Below are positions 33,941 through 46,006 of a stretch of DNA of 64,000 bases, piece by piece. This DNA comes from Nemophila menziesii. Taxonomy: Eukaryota > Streptophyta > Magnoliopsida > Boraginales > Hydrophyllaceae. Both the position numbers and the translations under genes were made by a program. Position 1 is the first letter of the stretch. Each line of letters begins with the position of its first letter. A model generated the notes under the pieces. It was not told where the DNA came from. It was given only the letters and a program-made list of their open reading frames with translations, and searched no databases. The stretch covers positions 69,254,899 through 69,318,898 of the forward strand of contig JARWIR010000001.1 in assembly GCA_029959085.1 (NCBI GenBank). Reading direction: 5' to 3'.

Positions 33941-35762
33941 GGATCCAATAAATGAATCAATTCATGTTTCCCTTTTTCCGAAAGGAACTGTGGGCAGAAT
34001 TTCATTTCCCGAAGGAGATATTTATTTTGTTTTGGTAGGATAAAGAAATACATATGCGGGTGGATTAGGACAATTGTCTTGTACTCAGTATTCAAGAAAT
34101 CCGGGTTCTGATTTCTTAATTGTTCCTGATCCCTGTAATTAAATATATCAATATAGGTTTTCAAGGGTGCCCGTATCCAGATGGAATTCTTGTCTTCTAC
34201 AATCTAAAATAAATTTAACAAAATGCCCCTCATAGAATAATTAAACAATTTTTCTTTCTGGCTCTAGTTTTGTGTAACCTCACTTGCTAACTTTATTTGA
34301 AGTTGAAAAAAGGAATTCACTCAAACAACACAACGAGCTATTTCTATATATGTCAAAGCACTAATTATCCTTTAAATGAGGATAAAAGACAGATTAATCA
34401 AAGATCCTACCCCTCTTAGCAAGGGAATGCATAATTTTTCATTTTTCCATTTTGTTTTAAGGATGCGTCGAAGAAAGAACAAACCCTAAAATAATGAATT
34501 TGATAAATATTTAATTTTTTACACTCGCCTCATCTTTATCACATGTCACCGTGTCTAAAGAAAACCACTAATAAAGTAAAATAGAAAAGGAAGTTTAGAA
34601 TTGAACTCTTTTATTTTATTTTTTGTTTATTTTTATATTTTTTTGTTGTTTGTTTGGGTTTGTATTGTAACTAATGGAAGTAAAAGACAATCTCATGGTA
34701 CTTTTTCAAATGATTGTACAAGGAAGGAATACTTAAGATAGAAAAAGTTCCAAGAAGATTGGTAGGACCTTGGAAAATAACAAGGTGAGAAGACTAGGAC
34801 TAACTCGTAAAAGGACGCTCGTCAACTTCCACCACACCGTTTAAAGACTTCAAGCTAGTACTTCCACGATATTCTTATTTCTCTTTTCAAGTGTGGCCTA
34901 CTAATAAGACATTATACATACTGCGTTAAATATAAACCAAAAACTATAGGCCGATTAGTTCAAGTAATTGATATAATAGGAAGAAAAGGAAAATGCGATA
35001 TTTAGGGATTAGTCGTATTAGTACAACTACTGCCACCTGAGATTATCATATAACCACTTGACACAAGTTCAAGCCAAATTATCAACATAGTTCATTATTT
35101 CTCTAAAATTACTTTTTTTGTTTATTTAATCACTGCATTTTTATACTTCTTCATTCTCCCTTAAACACTTCAGTTTCTCACGATAAAACATTATCACTTT
35201 GACCAAAATATTACTTGGTAAAATCTGTTCTATCAGGCGTAAACACCTCAAAATTTTATTTATAGAGCTACTATGAAAGGTTCTAAAACTTCCTATTGAT
35301 GTATTATGTTTTCACATTTGTGTAATTATGTAGTTAGACATAAACCACAAACTCAATGTGGAAACTGAATATGACATAAATATTTGGGCCTCACTTTAGT
35401 GGGCTTAAAAAATAGGTAGATTGGTTCAATTTTTATAAAACATTGGACTTGGGCCAAGTTTTGCAGGTCAGACTGTCAATTAAGGGTAATATAGTTTGTT
35501 TTAATGGCAAAAAAACGCATTCAAATTCAATTGTGTTAAAGGAAGAAAAAAATTTCCTAATCCCCCTTGCTATGCACCATCATACCCTAAACAACTCCAT
35601 TATTCAAGTGAAGCTTTAACCCAGCCAGTTGATATTATCAGACTAAAAGTAAAATCAACCTTCATGAAAATAATTTTCCAAATATATATGTATTCGATTA
35701 TATTATTTTGGTTGATTAACAAAATTTTCAATTGATTTAGAATATTTTTTTTGGTTTCCTTG

Positions 35763-35965
35763 TATTTTGAAGATTTTTTTTTATTACAGAAGGAGGCCCA
35801 GGGGCCATTGGGCAATAATCCCAAAATATCTAGCTTAATCTAGCACATCTTGAATCAAGTTGGAGTCGTAAACAACACGAGGTGTCTTCCACTCCATCTG
35901 ATCTCGTACTAAAATACTCCAAATCCCATCCGGCGGATCTTCAAGCAACGTATTTTGAAGATTTT
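35763..35965 (-). mobile_element. 5'-truncated LINE tail in unit 2
   Basis: An insertion at 35778-35950 flanked by a 15-bp duplication TATTTTGAAGATTTT (35763-35777 and 35951-35965). Absent from the other units. On the - strand it ends in a short A run and its frame reads LLEDPPDGIWSILVRD before a stop, which resembles the C-terminal tail of plant LINE ORF2 proteins with RNase H. Target duplication plus poly(A) shows retroposition; the family is inferred. Confidence 0.75.
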
Positions 35966-37333
35966 GATGATGAGATCATCTATATCTTGGATGATTAAAG
36001 GATTTGTGATGCTTCTATTGATGGGAGTTGCACCAAATCACCAAATAAGTGTCCTCTTGCTAAGCACGATCCAGATCCAGCACGATCCAGATCCAGATTT
36101 GGAGGTTTTATAGCAAGGTACCATTCTTTAACCATTCTAACATCCAGAATTCAAGAATGAAAAAAAATAAAATTACATATTATAAATCATTGTTTGACAA
36201 ATGAGCATAATTAAGTTTCCCTGGTTCTCGAAGTAACAAAAAATTTGAGCGATAAATGATAGTGTTGTTTACACCATAACACAATTTTTGCTAGTTTCTT
36301 TACAATATTCTTGTAATTGATTACCACTGAGTTTCATATTTGTCTATTTTTTGGGATCCTAAAAATATACTTTAATAGAAACAATACTTTAAACTATATT
36401 TTAGATTTCTTCCTCTATATTTTTTCTAGAAAGTAATTATGTTACATATTTTATGCTCTAATAATTTGTTGATGTACGATCTAATCTTTTGTTAATGCAT
36501 TTCTTAGAGAGTTATTTAATTTTTTTTACAGAAAAAAGATCGTTTGCCTTGACATTTCAAAAAAAAGGAATATTTCGTCTTTCATAGGACCGAAGGTGGT
36601 AATCTGTTTAGCCTCTAAACTGCTAGCTTTTGGTTCTCAAGATTTAAAATCTTCACTTGAGCCAACTTTTCAAAAATCAACTATAATAGTTGTAAAATTG
36701 TGTGAAGATAATTACATTTAAAGTTTATATGCTAGCATGATTTTCTTCAAAATATATGTTATCAGTATATGAGTTAGTTATTATATATTTGGGTTTATTT
36801 TTTATGTTTAATTATAGTCCAGTTTGAATGTGTGTTTTCATATTCTAATGCTCTATTAAGATCTACGGTAGCTTCTTTTTGGTCATTAATCCATCACCTC
36901 GAATACTTAGTTGCTTCACATTTTGAATAGGAATTGTTAACAAATTTGACCTTGAACAAATTTAATAAAAGTATAATTGTATATATGATTCATGATTTGT
37001 ATGTATATTATTAAGCCTCATTACTTAGCTTCTTTAACTTTAACTTTTATTTGCAGAAAGCTTTAATGGATACAATCTATAAAGCCCCATTCCTTTCGGC
37101 ATATTATCACAGTATGAAGCCGTAAGTATTTTTCCAAATCCAAAATCACATCTTTTTTTACCTTTTTACAGTTACAAAATATTAATGTTTTTACAGATTA
37201 TATGTGTCTTACATGTGGCACCAAAGATAGGAAAATATGCCAAGGTAAATTGAAATTCTCGAATTGACCATGTCTTGTTTTAATTGCCCTTTATATTTTT
37301 ACATGTCATTTTTGGATAGTTAATTTTCCAGAT

Positions 37334-37546
37334 ATGGTTATAAACCAGTTTTTGGTAACAGAAGTTGCGAGAATATTAAATAAAATCTATCCAGGGTGTA
37401 AGTCTATAAGGCGTATGAGCAAGGTCAATTATTATATACCCTATATTAAAACTTTTTTAGCTTATTGTGATGCAATCTCAAGAGATCGTTACCCCACGAT
37501 GAAATTTCGAGTCTCTTGCAAGAATAATTTGGGAAAACAAAAGTGA
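37334..37546 (+). other. Unidentified ORF repeated in beta units
   Basis: 70 codons (MVINQFLVTEVARILNKIYP...) just after a plausible acceptor (TTTTCCAG). Nearly the same frame recurs at 47970-48182 and 61035-61247 and is broken in alpha units. I do not recognise it. Since the units were recently duplicated, the shared open frame is weak evidence of coding. It could be a captured exon or chance. Confidence 0.3.
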
Positions 37547-37617
37547 AGATTAATGAGAAAAAATAGTTTTAATGGGTTAAATAAATTCTTGTCTAATGTA
37601 ATTTTTTTTTTAATCAG

Positions 37618-37952
37618 GAAGAAAAATGTATAATGATTAATTGGCTAATGACAAAAACATTAGTATCTTTGATGAGCATGACTGATTTCATTTACTTATT
37701 ACATATCCTTCTTCAGGTACTATGTTTTCCTTCTTTATCACTATTAGGTATAATATAGGAACCTATAGTGCAAAACTTGCATAATTCTTAACGATTTTCT
37801 TCAACTATTTTGCAGTTTAGGCTTACTTATGTGGCACCTGAGTCACGAGTAGTAGGAGCTGGAGATTTAGAAGATGTCGAAAAGAAATAGCTATTCACTT
37901 TCTCTACGGATACTTTCTCATTGAGTTCTTTATCGTATTGCCCCTTCCTCAG
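37618..37952 (+). pseudogene. CNGC19/20-like channel fragment, unit 2
   Basis: Exon 1 (37618-37716, 33 codons) is intact with AG acceptor and GT donor: EEKCIMINWLMTKTLVSLMS then MTDFIYLLHILLQ, the S1-S2 part of CNGC19/20. Exon 2 (37816-37952) continues FRLTYVAPESRVVGAGDLED but is 137 bp long, one base short of the 138 in unit 5, so the frame shifts inside it (GAAGATGTCGAAAAG). The rest of the channel gene is not present. Confidence 0.85.
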
Positions 37953-38329
37953 GTATTTCTTTTTTGCAATTTACCCCCTATAGTTTGTTAAAATTACAAT
38001 TTATCACATATAGTTTACAGTTTACACATTCCGTTTTGTTAAAACTAGCAGAAAGCGGACTACACTTTATGAGTGCGCGTAACCTTTTTAAACAATTGGG
38101 GGTTAAGATGTACTTTTGTAACTGTATAGTGTCGGGTGTTATTTTAGCAAACCATAAGGATTTAATATGAAAAATATTCTTAAAATTTTCAAATCCTTTT
38201 TCCAGTTAGCAATTCTTCCTGGCCCCACTTAATTTTTGAAAAATACTCTAATTGTACAACTTTGTTAATGGGCTCTTCCCCTTAAATTTTGATAAATTTT
38301 ATAATTATAGCAGAAGTGAACGAAAATCT

Positions 38330-38640
38330 ATCAAAATCAAAGAACTTGTCCTTAGCTTCTGATTGTTTGTTTTTGCTTGGCCTTAGCTTCTGATTGTTGG
38401 AGCTTCATTGATCAAGATCCAAATCTAACTGGGTTCAAAAATGACTTGTTGAAGCCAAATATGAGAATTATAACACCTTCTCAAGCATATAATATATATA
38501 CTCAAAGAAGTCGATCAAAGTTTGCTTGAAGAAATTTGCAAGAAAAAAAAAATTCAGTCTTTGAAGGTGTTTTAGACTGTATGTTTGTTAATCTGTCTTC
38601 TAAAAAAATAAATGGCCAAGGAAGTATTTCAAAAGATGTG
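38330..38640 (+). pseudogene. Unidentified exon-like ORF, unit 2 copy
   Basis: Homologous to the 105-codon frame at 62018-62335 in unit 5. Here it is broken by an altered segment near 38345-38395 (extra CTTAGCTTCTGATTGTT repeat) and by a frame change near 38500. Identity unknown. Confidence 0.45.
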
Positions 38641-39371
38641 TATTGTATTTTTATTCTTTTCTTATAAGAAAGTTATTGTTTATTTAAATTAATTTTTTAC
38701 AAATTCAAAAAATAGGCAAATCAATTTACTATATTACTCATTTTCATCAAGTATAAGGTTCATTTATTGCACTATCGTTTTTTGTTAATCAAGGGTGATA
38801 TTGAAAAGATTGGAGAAAAAAATATCTTGACAATGTAAAAAGAAAAATATTGTTGGACACCTCTTTTTTTTTAAAGAAGTCGAAATAAAATAGACTGAGG
38901 GGGTAAAATTTATCTTGATTTGTTATATACAATCAAATAAAGATAGTAGTGATGAATTTTTATTGTGGCTTGGAAGATAGATCTTGTATATAGAGGAACA
39001 AAATAACAAATTTATCCTATAGACAGTATTAGAACAAGTATATTTGATCAAAAATATCGACAAATTTTTACGGATTCAAAATAAATTAAAATAAAGGAGG
39101 GTCAACAATTTTCATTTTATTTCTATCGATTTTAATATTAAAATAGCGGATATAGTAATGATTTAATGAGTTAGGTCGACTTAGGTTTTTTTTTTGAATC
39201 TTTCTAATAAATATGATTGGTAGAGCATAAAAATAGAATATTTGGTGATTTAAAAGACAGCTTATCATAAATCATAAAATTCAATTTTATTACAAATACA
39301 CAAATATCAAAAATATTTCTATTCTCTCCTCAAATATAAATACTACAACTGGAATTGTATGAAAAAACCAA

Positions 39372-39443
39372 AACTCATTATCAGATTTGAACAAATGACT
39401 TACGCCTTGCCATGGCATTACTCTACCACTGTGTTAAAAGAGT
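39372..39443 (-). pseudogene. trnT-GGU: Plastid-derived tRNA-Thr remnant, unit 2
   Basis: Reverse complement matches plastid trnT-GGU end to end. The anticodon loop reads ATGGCAA in place of ATGGTAA, and the T-arm and acceptor have further changes. Its orientation opposite to trnE agrees with plastid gene order. Confidence 0.85.
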
Positions 39444-40010
39444 ATTTTCTTTTAAACTCGCAAAGTTGTCACTATGTGGAAAACGGTTTATATGCACATA
39501 TATTATATACATAAGTACATATAGTCGACTCATATTGGCTGATGGCTCATTCTTGAATAAAAATATATTTACCTAGCAACAAGTCTAAAGTAAAATGAAA
39601 TTACAGAATTGGTCAAGTTAAAGACTCACCCAAATTGATTTTATTTTATTGCTATTGAATTGATCCCTATCAAATAAAAATTCACTTGATTAATACATAT
39701 GCATATATTTCATCCAATCGTGTTATAAGATATTCTACTTGTCCCCCGAAATAATAAAAACAACCCATTTGAATGAACTTCTTGATGCCACCTACTCATT
39801 TATCATTTGTTAATTTCATGTGTTGTAGTGTGAGATAATAATATCATAAAAAACTTTTCATTCGGAAGGACCAATTATTCCCAAAAAAATTCTATCCATT
39901 TACGAGAAATGAAAAGATCCCTCAAATTTAATCATAGCATTCAATTATATTGACAATTTCTAAAAATTGTTCATATGATGATCATTGTATGATCGTGGTT
40001 GGGTAAGCAT

Positions 40011-40082
40011 GCCTCCATCATATAGTGGTTCATGACATCTCTCTATAAGGAGGCATGGGGGATGTGACTTCACCTTAGGGCT
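40011..40082 (+). pseudogene. trnE-UUC: Plastid-derived tRNA-Glu remnant, unit 2
   Basis: GCCTCCATCATATAGTGGTT start matches plastid trnE with substitutions shared by every unit. The anticodon loop is altered (CTCTATAAGG). Pseudogene. Confidence 0.85.
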
Positions 40083-40142
40083 TGGGTAATACGAAAGAAA
40101 GTTGATCATGTTTTACCAATAATCTAAAAATTAATTTTCCTT

Positions 40143-40225
40143 GGGTCAAGGCCCGAGCGTTTAATAGGGATGGACTGTAAATTCTTTAGCAATATTTCTA
40201 CGTTGATTCAAATCTAGCTCGTCCA
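40143..40225 (+). pseudogene. trnY-GUA: Plastid-derived tRNA-Tyr remnant, unit 2
   Basis: Close match to plastid trnY, anticodon GTA kept (GGACTGTAAATTC), but acceptor and T-stem pairs are lost (GTTGATTCAAATCTAGC). Confidence 0.85.
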
Positions 40226-40333
40226 ATTAATTTTCTAATATACCATGAGGTAATATAACCCATTTTTCCTTTAGAAATACATGATACATAGATAAAAAAA
40301 GAATCATCTTTTTTGTTAGATCCCCTATTTTCT

Positions 40334-40408
40334 TGAATTGTAGTTCAATTGGTCAGATCACCACCATGTCAAGGCTGAAGCTGCGGGTTTGAGACATGTT
40401 AGTGCTAG
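40334..40408 (+). pseudogene. trnD-GUC: Plastid-derived tRNA-Asp remnant, unit 2
   Basis: AATTGTAGTTCAATTGGTCA through GTTAGTGCTAGC matches plastid trnD. Anticodon GTC present, several stem pairs lost. Confidence 0.85.
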
Positions 40409-42455
40409 CGGATCCAATAAATGAATCAATTCATCTTTCCTTTTTATGAAAAGGACTGGGCAGAATTTCATTCCCCAAAAAGGATATTTCTTTCTTTTTG
40501 GTAGGAGAAAGAAATACATATGCGTATGGATTAGTACAATTGTTGGTATCATCTTCTACTCAGTATTCCAAGAAATCCAGGATCTGATTTCTCAATTGCT
40601 CCGAATACATGTAACATAAATAGGCATTATAGGTTTTTTAGCCGCCCATATCCAAATGGAATTCTTGTCTTTTACAATCCAAAATAAATTTTAAAAAATG
40701 TATTTTATAGAATAATTAAACAATTTATCTTTCTTGCTCTAGTTTTGTGTAACCTCACTTACTAACTTTATTTGAAGTTAAAAAAAACAAGTTCATACAA
40801 ACAATACACCAAACTATCCAAGAAGAATGCTAGGACCTTGGAAGACAACAAGGTGAAAAACTAGGACTAACTCATAATCAGGATATAATAGGGAGAAATG
40901 GAAAATTCTATAGGTAGGGATTAGTCGTATTAGTACAACTACGGCCACCTGAGATCATCATATAACCACTCAACACAAATTCAAACCACATGATAAAACA
41001 AAGTTCATTTTTTCTCTAATAATTACTTTGTTTGGTTTAACACCAAAAAAACCATTTAAATTCAATCTTGTTACAAGGAAAAAAACACGCCTAATCCCAC
41101 GCCGCTATGCACCACCAAACCCTCAACAACTCCATTATTCAAGTGAAGCTTTAACTGCGAGCCTGTTGATATTATCAGACTAAATGTAAAAAACCTTGAA
41201 ATAAAACTAATTTTTTAAATATATTGTAATTGATTATATTATTTTAGTCTGATTAACAAAATTTTCAATTGATTTATATTTTATTTCTTATATTTTGAAG
41301 TTTTTGATGATAAGATCATCTAGATCTTTGATGCTAAAAGGATCTGTCATATTTATATTGATAGCCACTACACCAAATCACCAAATCAGTGTCATTTTCC
41401 TCAAGCACGGTCCACATTTGGAAGTTCTATCACAAATTACCATTTTTCAACCATTCTAGAATAGAGAATTCTAGAATGAAGAAAAAAGAAAAATGAAATT
41501 AAGTATTATAAATCATTGTTTGACAAATGAGACGCTAATTAAGTTTTCCTTTTTGTTGAAGTAATAAAAAATTTAGAGCTAGAAAATGACAGTGTTGTTT
41601 AAACCATAACACAATTTTGTCTACTTTTTTTACAGCAATCTTGTAATTGGTTACCACTGAGTTTCATATTTGTATACTTTTTGGGATCCTAAAAATATAC
41701 TATAATAGAAACAATACTTTAAACTACATCTTAGATTTCTTCCTCTATATTTTTTCTAGAAAGTAATTATGTTACATATTTTATGCTCTAATAATTTGTT
41801 GATGTACAATCTAATATTTTGTTAATGCATTTCTTAGAGAGTTATTTAATTTTTTTTACAGAAAAAAGATCGTTGAGGAACATTTCGTCTTTCATGGGAC
41901 CGAAGGTAATCTTTTTAGCCTCTAAACTGCTAGCTTTTGGTTCTCAAGATTTAAAATCTTCACTTGAGCCAACTTTTCAAAAATCAACTATAATAGTTGT
42001 AAAATTGTGTGAAGATAATTACATTTAAAGTTTATATACTGGCATGATTTTCTTCAAAATATATGTTATCAGTATATGAGTTAGTTATTATATATTTGGG
42101 TTTATTTTTTATGTTTAATTATAGTCCAATTTGAATGTGTGTTTTCATATTCTAATGCTCTATTAAGATCTATGGTAGCTTCTTTTTTGTCATTAATCCA
42201 TCACCTCGAATACTTAGTTGCTTCACATTTTGAATATGAATTTTTTTTTTATCGGTAAATCAAAACTTTTATTAATAAAGCTCAACGCAAAGTAAACATT
42301 ACAACTTTGAGACAAGATTATAAGCTAAGACACGGCTAGTCCTATTAGTCTTTTACATTAGTCTATTATATTTGGCCCATTACAATTACTAATAATAAAA
42401 CAACCCAATACTATATGGATTCAAATTTACTAGCTAAAGAAAAGGCTCCTTTGGT

Positions 42456-43083
42456 CTACTTCTTTTCCCTTATTTTCACATGGATCAAGCTAAACATTTT
42501 CTTCCAAAGTTGGTCTTCATTTAGCGCAAGTCCTCCATGAATTCTTTCATTTCTCTCCCACCACACACAGTAAATGTATGTGGAAAAGAAAGAACCCACT
42601 ATGTCCACCATTTCATCACTAGAAATCTTGCAAATATTTTCTAACAGATTATTTAAACCAATCGGATTAAAGCTTAAATTACAAAACCCGAGTACTCTCA
42701 GAAGAATTCTTTTAGTAAATGTGCAGCTCACAAAAAGATGATCAACATCCTCAATACTTGCTGAAAAAAATGTACATAAAGTATTTACTTGTAACCCCCA
42801 ACTGTTTAACCTTGATTTAGTTGCAAGTCTATCTTGACAACACAACCAAGCGATGAAAGCACACCTAGGTATACAAGATTTTGTCCAAACTACCTTCCAC
42901 CATAACATTTCAGCTTTCACATTTTCAATGGCACCCAAAGTTTTCTTAAAAGAAAACTTATTATTAGAGCTCTCTCTCCACATAATTATATCATCACCAT
43001 TTGAAAGACTAAAATCATTAATAATAGGAAGAATTTTACCCACTACAGGAGGTAATCTCCACCTATTCCCCCCAAAAAACTGA
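42456..43083 (-). pseudogene. LINE ORF2, C-terminal zinc-binding region
   Basis: The last part of ORF2, recovered by a frameshift near 43075-43083 (RWRLPPVVGKILPIINDFSL in the correct frame). Residues WWKVVWTKSCIPRCAFIAWL followed by CCQDRLATKSRL and CTFFSASIEDVDHLFVSC are the zf-RVT domain found after the RT in plant LINEs. It ends at 42456, about 200 bp before the tail. No RNase H domain follows. Confidence 0.85.
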
Positions 43084-43464
43084 GCAGACAGTTCTATTTA
43101 TATTCAAATCAAGGTTTAACCCATCAATATTTAGAATATCTTTTGGGCTTTCACCATTAACACATCTGTCCCATATGAGAAATGTATTTTCACCATTGTT
43201 TACCTTGTGAGTAATAAAGTTATAGGCAGTTTTTCTAACCTTTAAAATTTGCTTCCACACCCAAGAATGTGCCTGTTTAGGATCAAGACTCCATATGCAC
43301 ATACCTCTAAATATATTTTTGTGAACCCATAAGCTCCACAAATTCCCTTTTAGAGTGTACATTTTCCAAAAAGTAGCTAGGATACATACCTTGTTCATAT
43401 CTTCCACATTAGGAATTCCAAGACCCCCAAACTTCTTACTACAACAAATGTTACTCCAAGACAC
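43063..43464 (-). pseudogene. LINE ORF2, segment after the RT
   Basis: 133 codons containing VSWSNICCSKKFGGLGI-type sequence that normally follows directly after the RT thumb region. It is in another frame from the RT piece (shift near 43455-43465) and ends with a false stop at 43063 due to a second shift. Confidence 0.8.
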
Positions 43465-45061
43465 TTTTGCCCCCTAATGCTCCATCAAGATTGCCTTTCC
43501 AAATAAATTTATCCATTCTTTGATTTAGTTTATAGATAACTTGTTCAGGTAAAAGGAAGATCCTGCACCAAAATCTTATTTTACTTATTAGCACACACTT
43601 TATAAGCTCGGTTCTTCCTGCATATGACAATAACTTAGAAGACCAAACATTTATTGAGCTACGGATATTTTCAACTAATTTGTTCCCATCAGAAACAGAT
43701 AGTTTTTTAGAATTTAGTGGGACCCCCAAATACCTCACAGGTAGTACCCCTAATTTAATATTAAGAATACTTGAGATATTATTCATAATAAAAGATCTTG
43801 TACCACCAAAATAGAGCTCACTCTTAGTGTAATTTATTTTAAGTCCTGAAATCCTTGAAAACAGGTCTAAAGCATCCTTAACAATCATCGCAGATTTTAT
43901 ATCAGCTCTAAGGAAAATAAGAACATCATCTGCGAAAATAATGTGATTAAGCTTGATCTCTCTACACTTATGATGATATTTAAATTTTTTATGAGTCATA
44001 TGCTTGAAAAGACCCGTGAATACCTCCATACACAATGTAAATAGGTAGGGTGAGATGGGATCACCCTGCCTTAATCCTTTCTTCCCTTTAAAATAGCCTG
44101 TTAATTCCCCATTAAGACATATAGAATAGGATGGAGAGCATATACACATTCTCACCCAATTTATGAATTTTACAGGAAAGTTGAAAGCATGAAGTGTGTT
44201 GATTAGAAAGCGCCAATTCACGCTATCATACGCCTTCTGAAGATCAAGGTTAATTGTACACTTAGGTTCTGAGTTTCTTCTTTCATATCCCAAGACAATA
44301 TCTTGTGCAACAAGAATATTGTCACTGATTTGTCTACCTCCAATGGAAGCTGCTTGATTTATAGATACAATATAACTCAAAACTTCTTTAAGCCTACTCG
44401 ATATTAGCCTGGAGATAGTCTTATAAGTCACATTTACCCAGGAGATTGGCCTGAATTTCTTTAGGCTAGTTGTATTCTTCTCCTTAGGGATTAATACAAG
44501 CTTAGTTGAGTTAACTTGAGAAAGAATTTTCCCTGTTTCAATACATTGTCTCACAGCCCTAATAAATAACTCACCTATAACATCCCATGAAGACTTGAAA
44601 AAACATGAGTTAAGCCCATCTGGGCCAGGGCTCTTACTATCACAAATAGAGAACAAAGCATCCTTTATATCCTTATCTAAAAAAGGTGTAATTAGACATT
44701 TAGATTGTTCCTCAGAGATTTCTGAGCATATAATTCGTTTAAGTATAGGTACAGAACATGTTTCTTCATCATTATCTACTGTACCAAGAAGATCTGTATA
44801 GTATTTCACAAATTCCTCCTTTATTAGAATGGGGTCAGAGATTGTATCACCATTATCTTTTGTGATTATATTTACTCTATTCATCACTATTCTTCCTTTT
44901 ATAACCTTGTAAAAATAAGCCGAGCTACAATCCATATCACTAGTAAATGTAGCTCTTGCTTTTTGCTTAAGGATATTGTGTTGGACCAAAATAGCATCTT
45001 CAAGACTTTTCTCAAGAGTTTTTTCCTCACTAAGAGTTTCAGGATTTAGATTACCCTCCAT
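43451..45061 (-). pseudogene. LINE ORF2, reverse transcriptase
   Basis: 536 codons. RT motifs appear in order: LVLIPKEKNTTSLKKFRPIS, ISRLISSRLKEVL, INLDLQKAYDSVNW, LRQGDPISPYLF and the catalytic IIFADDVLIF. These place it in the non-LTR RT family with plant L1. It is in frame with the endonuclease piece across one TAG at 45065-45067, and shifts out of frame near 43460. Target-primed reverse transcription would be its role in the nucleus. Confidence 0.92.
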
Positions 45062-45067
45062 TATTGA

Positions 45068-46006
45068 CTACTGTACTATGTTGAGTTGACTTTTAATCAC
45101 TTCTATATTATCAGAGTTTCTTTTAAAATACTTACTGTTGAAAATTTTTAGAGCAGCTTTCACAGCTTTTAACTTCATATAAAGCTGGAACATAAAATTT
45201 CTTTTAACCTCTATCTTCCAAGCTTTCTGAATAACCTCATTATACTTGGGATGAGGAACCCAAATATTGAAGAATTTAAAGTTAGAAGGTCCAATCTCCT
45301 TCTTACCACCAATATTAATAAGTATGGGACAATGATCTGAAGTTGAAGGAGACATTACATTCACACAAGATACAATATTATCCATCCATTTAGAGTTTAT
45401 AAACACTCTATCTATTTTACTTGCTCTGATCTCAGTGGGGCTTTTATTAGTCCAAGTATAAAAGTGTCCAGCAGAGTTATGTTCAAATAATAGTGAATCA
45501 TCTATACAATCAACAAATTCCATTGCACCCTTATCTAGTGAGTCACAATTATATCTGTCTTGAATATGAAGGATCTCATTAAAATCTCCTAAGATACATA
45601 CCTTCTCCATTGCATAACTTGTTGACCACTGTACAATATCTCTCCACAAAGTTGTTCTTATATCCACATCGTTAGAAGCATAAACCATCCCAACAAAATA
45701 AGTCTCGTTATTAATTAGAGACTTTACTTTAGAAAATATAGCTTGAGCAGTTATATTAAGTACACTAACCTCGACTTGATTCTTGTCCCAAAGAAGCCAG
45801 ACTCTGCCAGAAGACTCTTTATTATAGTTATTAACACATTCCAAATGATTGAAATGTGTATTTATTATAGAGATATACTTGTCTTCTTTTACTTTCGTTT
45901 CAAGAAGTCCAATAATACTCACTTTATTCCTAATTATGAAATCCTTAACGTCTAATTGACGAAGAACATTATTTAATCCCCGAACATTCCATGACACAAG
46001 ATTCAT
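45068..46006 (-). pseudogene. LINE ORF2, APE-type endonuclease
   Basis: Starts at the ATG at 46006, which overlaps the ORF1 stop (ATGA). MNLVSWNVRGLNN, GLLETKV, ILGDFNEI, FYTWTN and the closing STSDHCPI block are the endonuclease/exonuclease/phosphatase fold motifs, with the catalytic N, E, D and SDH residues in place. The enzyme nicks target DNA to prime insertion. The frame stops at a TAG just before the linker to the RT. Confidence 0.92.

Larger units (their letters stand above)
30319..34150 (+). repeat. Array unit 1 (alpha type, about 3.8 kb)
   Basis: First copy of a tandemly repeated segment. Units can be aligned by the word GGAATTCTTGTCTTCTACAA at about 30367, 34183, 40657 and (as TTTTCTT) 58144. 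The unit contains CNGC exons at 32757-33128 and a short plastid segment with trnE, trnY and trnD. A local tandem duplication of about 41 bp (TACTACATTTTTCTTC and TACTACGTTTTTCTTC) lies at about 32851-32932. Confidence 0.85.
33525..34150 (+). other. Nuclear plastid DNA, unit 1 (trnE-trnY-trnD)
   Basis: Sequence from the plastid trnE-UUC/trnY-GUA/trnD-GUC cluster, in plastid order and orientation, followed by what looks like the trnD-side spacer. It starts just upstream of trnE (ATGATCGTGGTTGGGTAA). The trnT side seen in the beta units is missing here because of a deletion at about 33520-33540. Confidence 0.85.
34151..40620 (+). repeat. Array unit 2 (beta type, about 6.5 kb)
   Basis: Longer copy of the unit. 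Compared with alpha units it has extra sequence near the start (about 34450-35500) and keeps the segment between the unknown ORF and trnE, including trnT. It contains a LINE tail insertion (35778-35950), CNGC exons (37618-37952) and about 1.2-1.9 kb of plastid DNA. Unit 5 is its closest relative. Confidence 0.85.
38690..40620 (+). other. Nuclear plastid DNA, unit 2 (trnT to trnD)
   Basis: The core from 39372 to about 40600 is certain: trnT (opposite strand), trnE, trnY, trnD and spacers in plastid order. The AT-rich sequence from about 38690 to 39370 looks like the plastid spacer on the psbD side of trnT, but I assign it only by position and character. Confidence 0.8.

Noticed and set aside
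33934..34164. 76-codon - strand ORF and its relative at 40358-40552
   Set aside because: They lie in the plastid trnD spacer on the reverse strand, are not conserved in length and resemble no protein.
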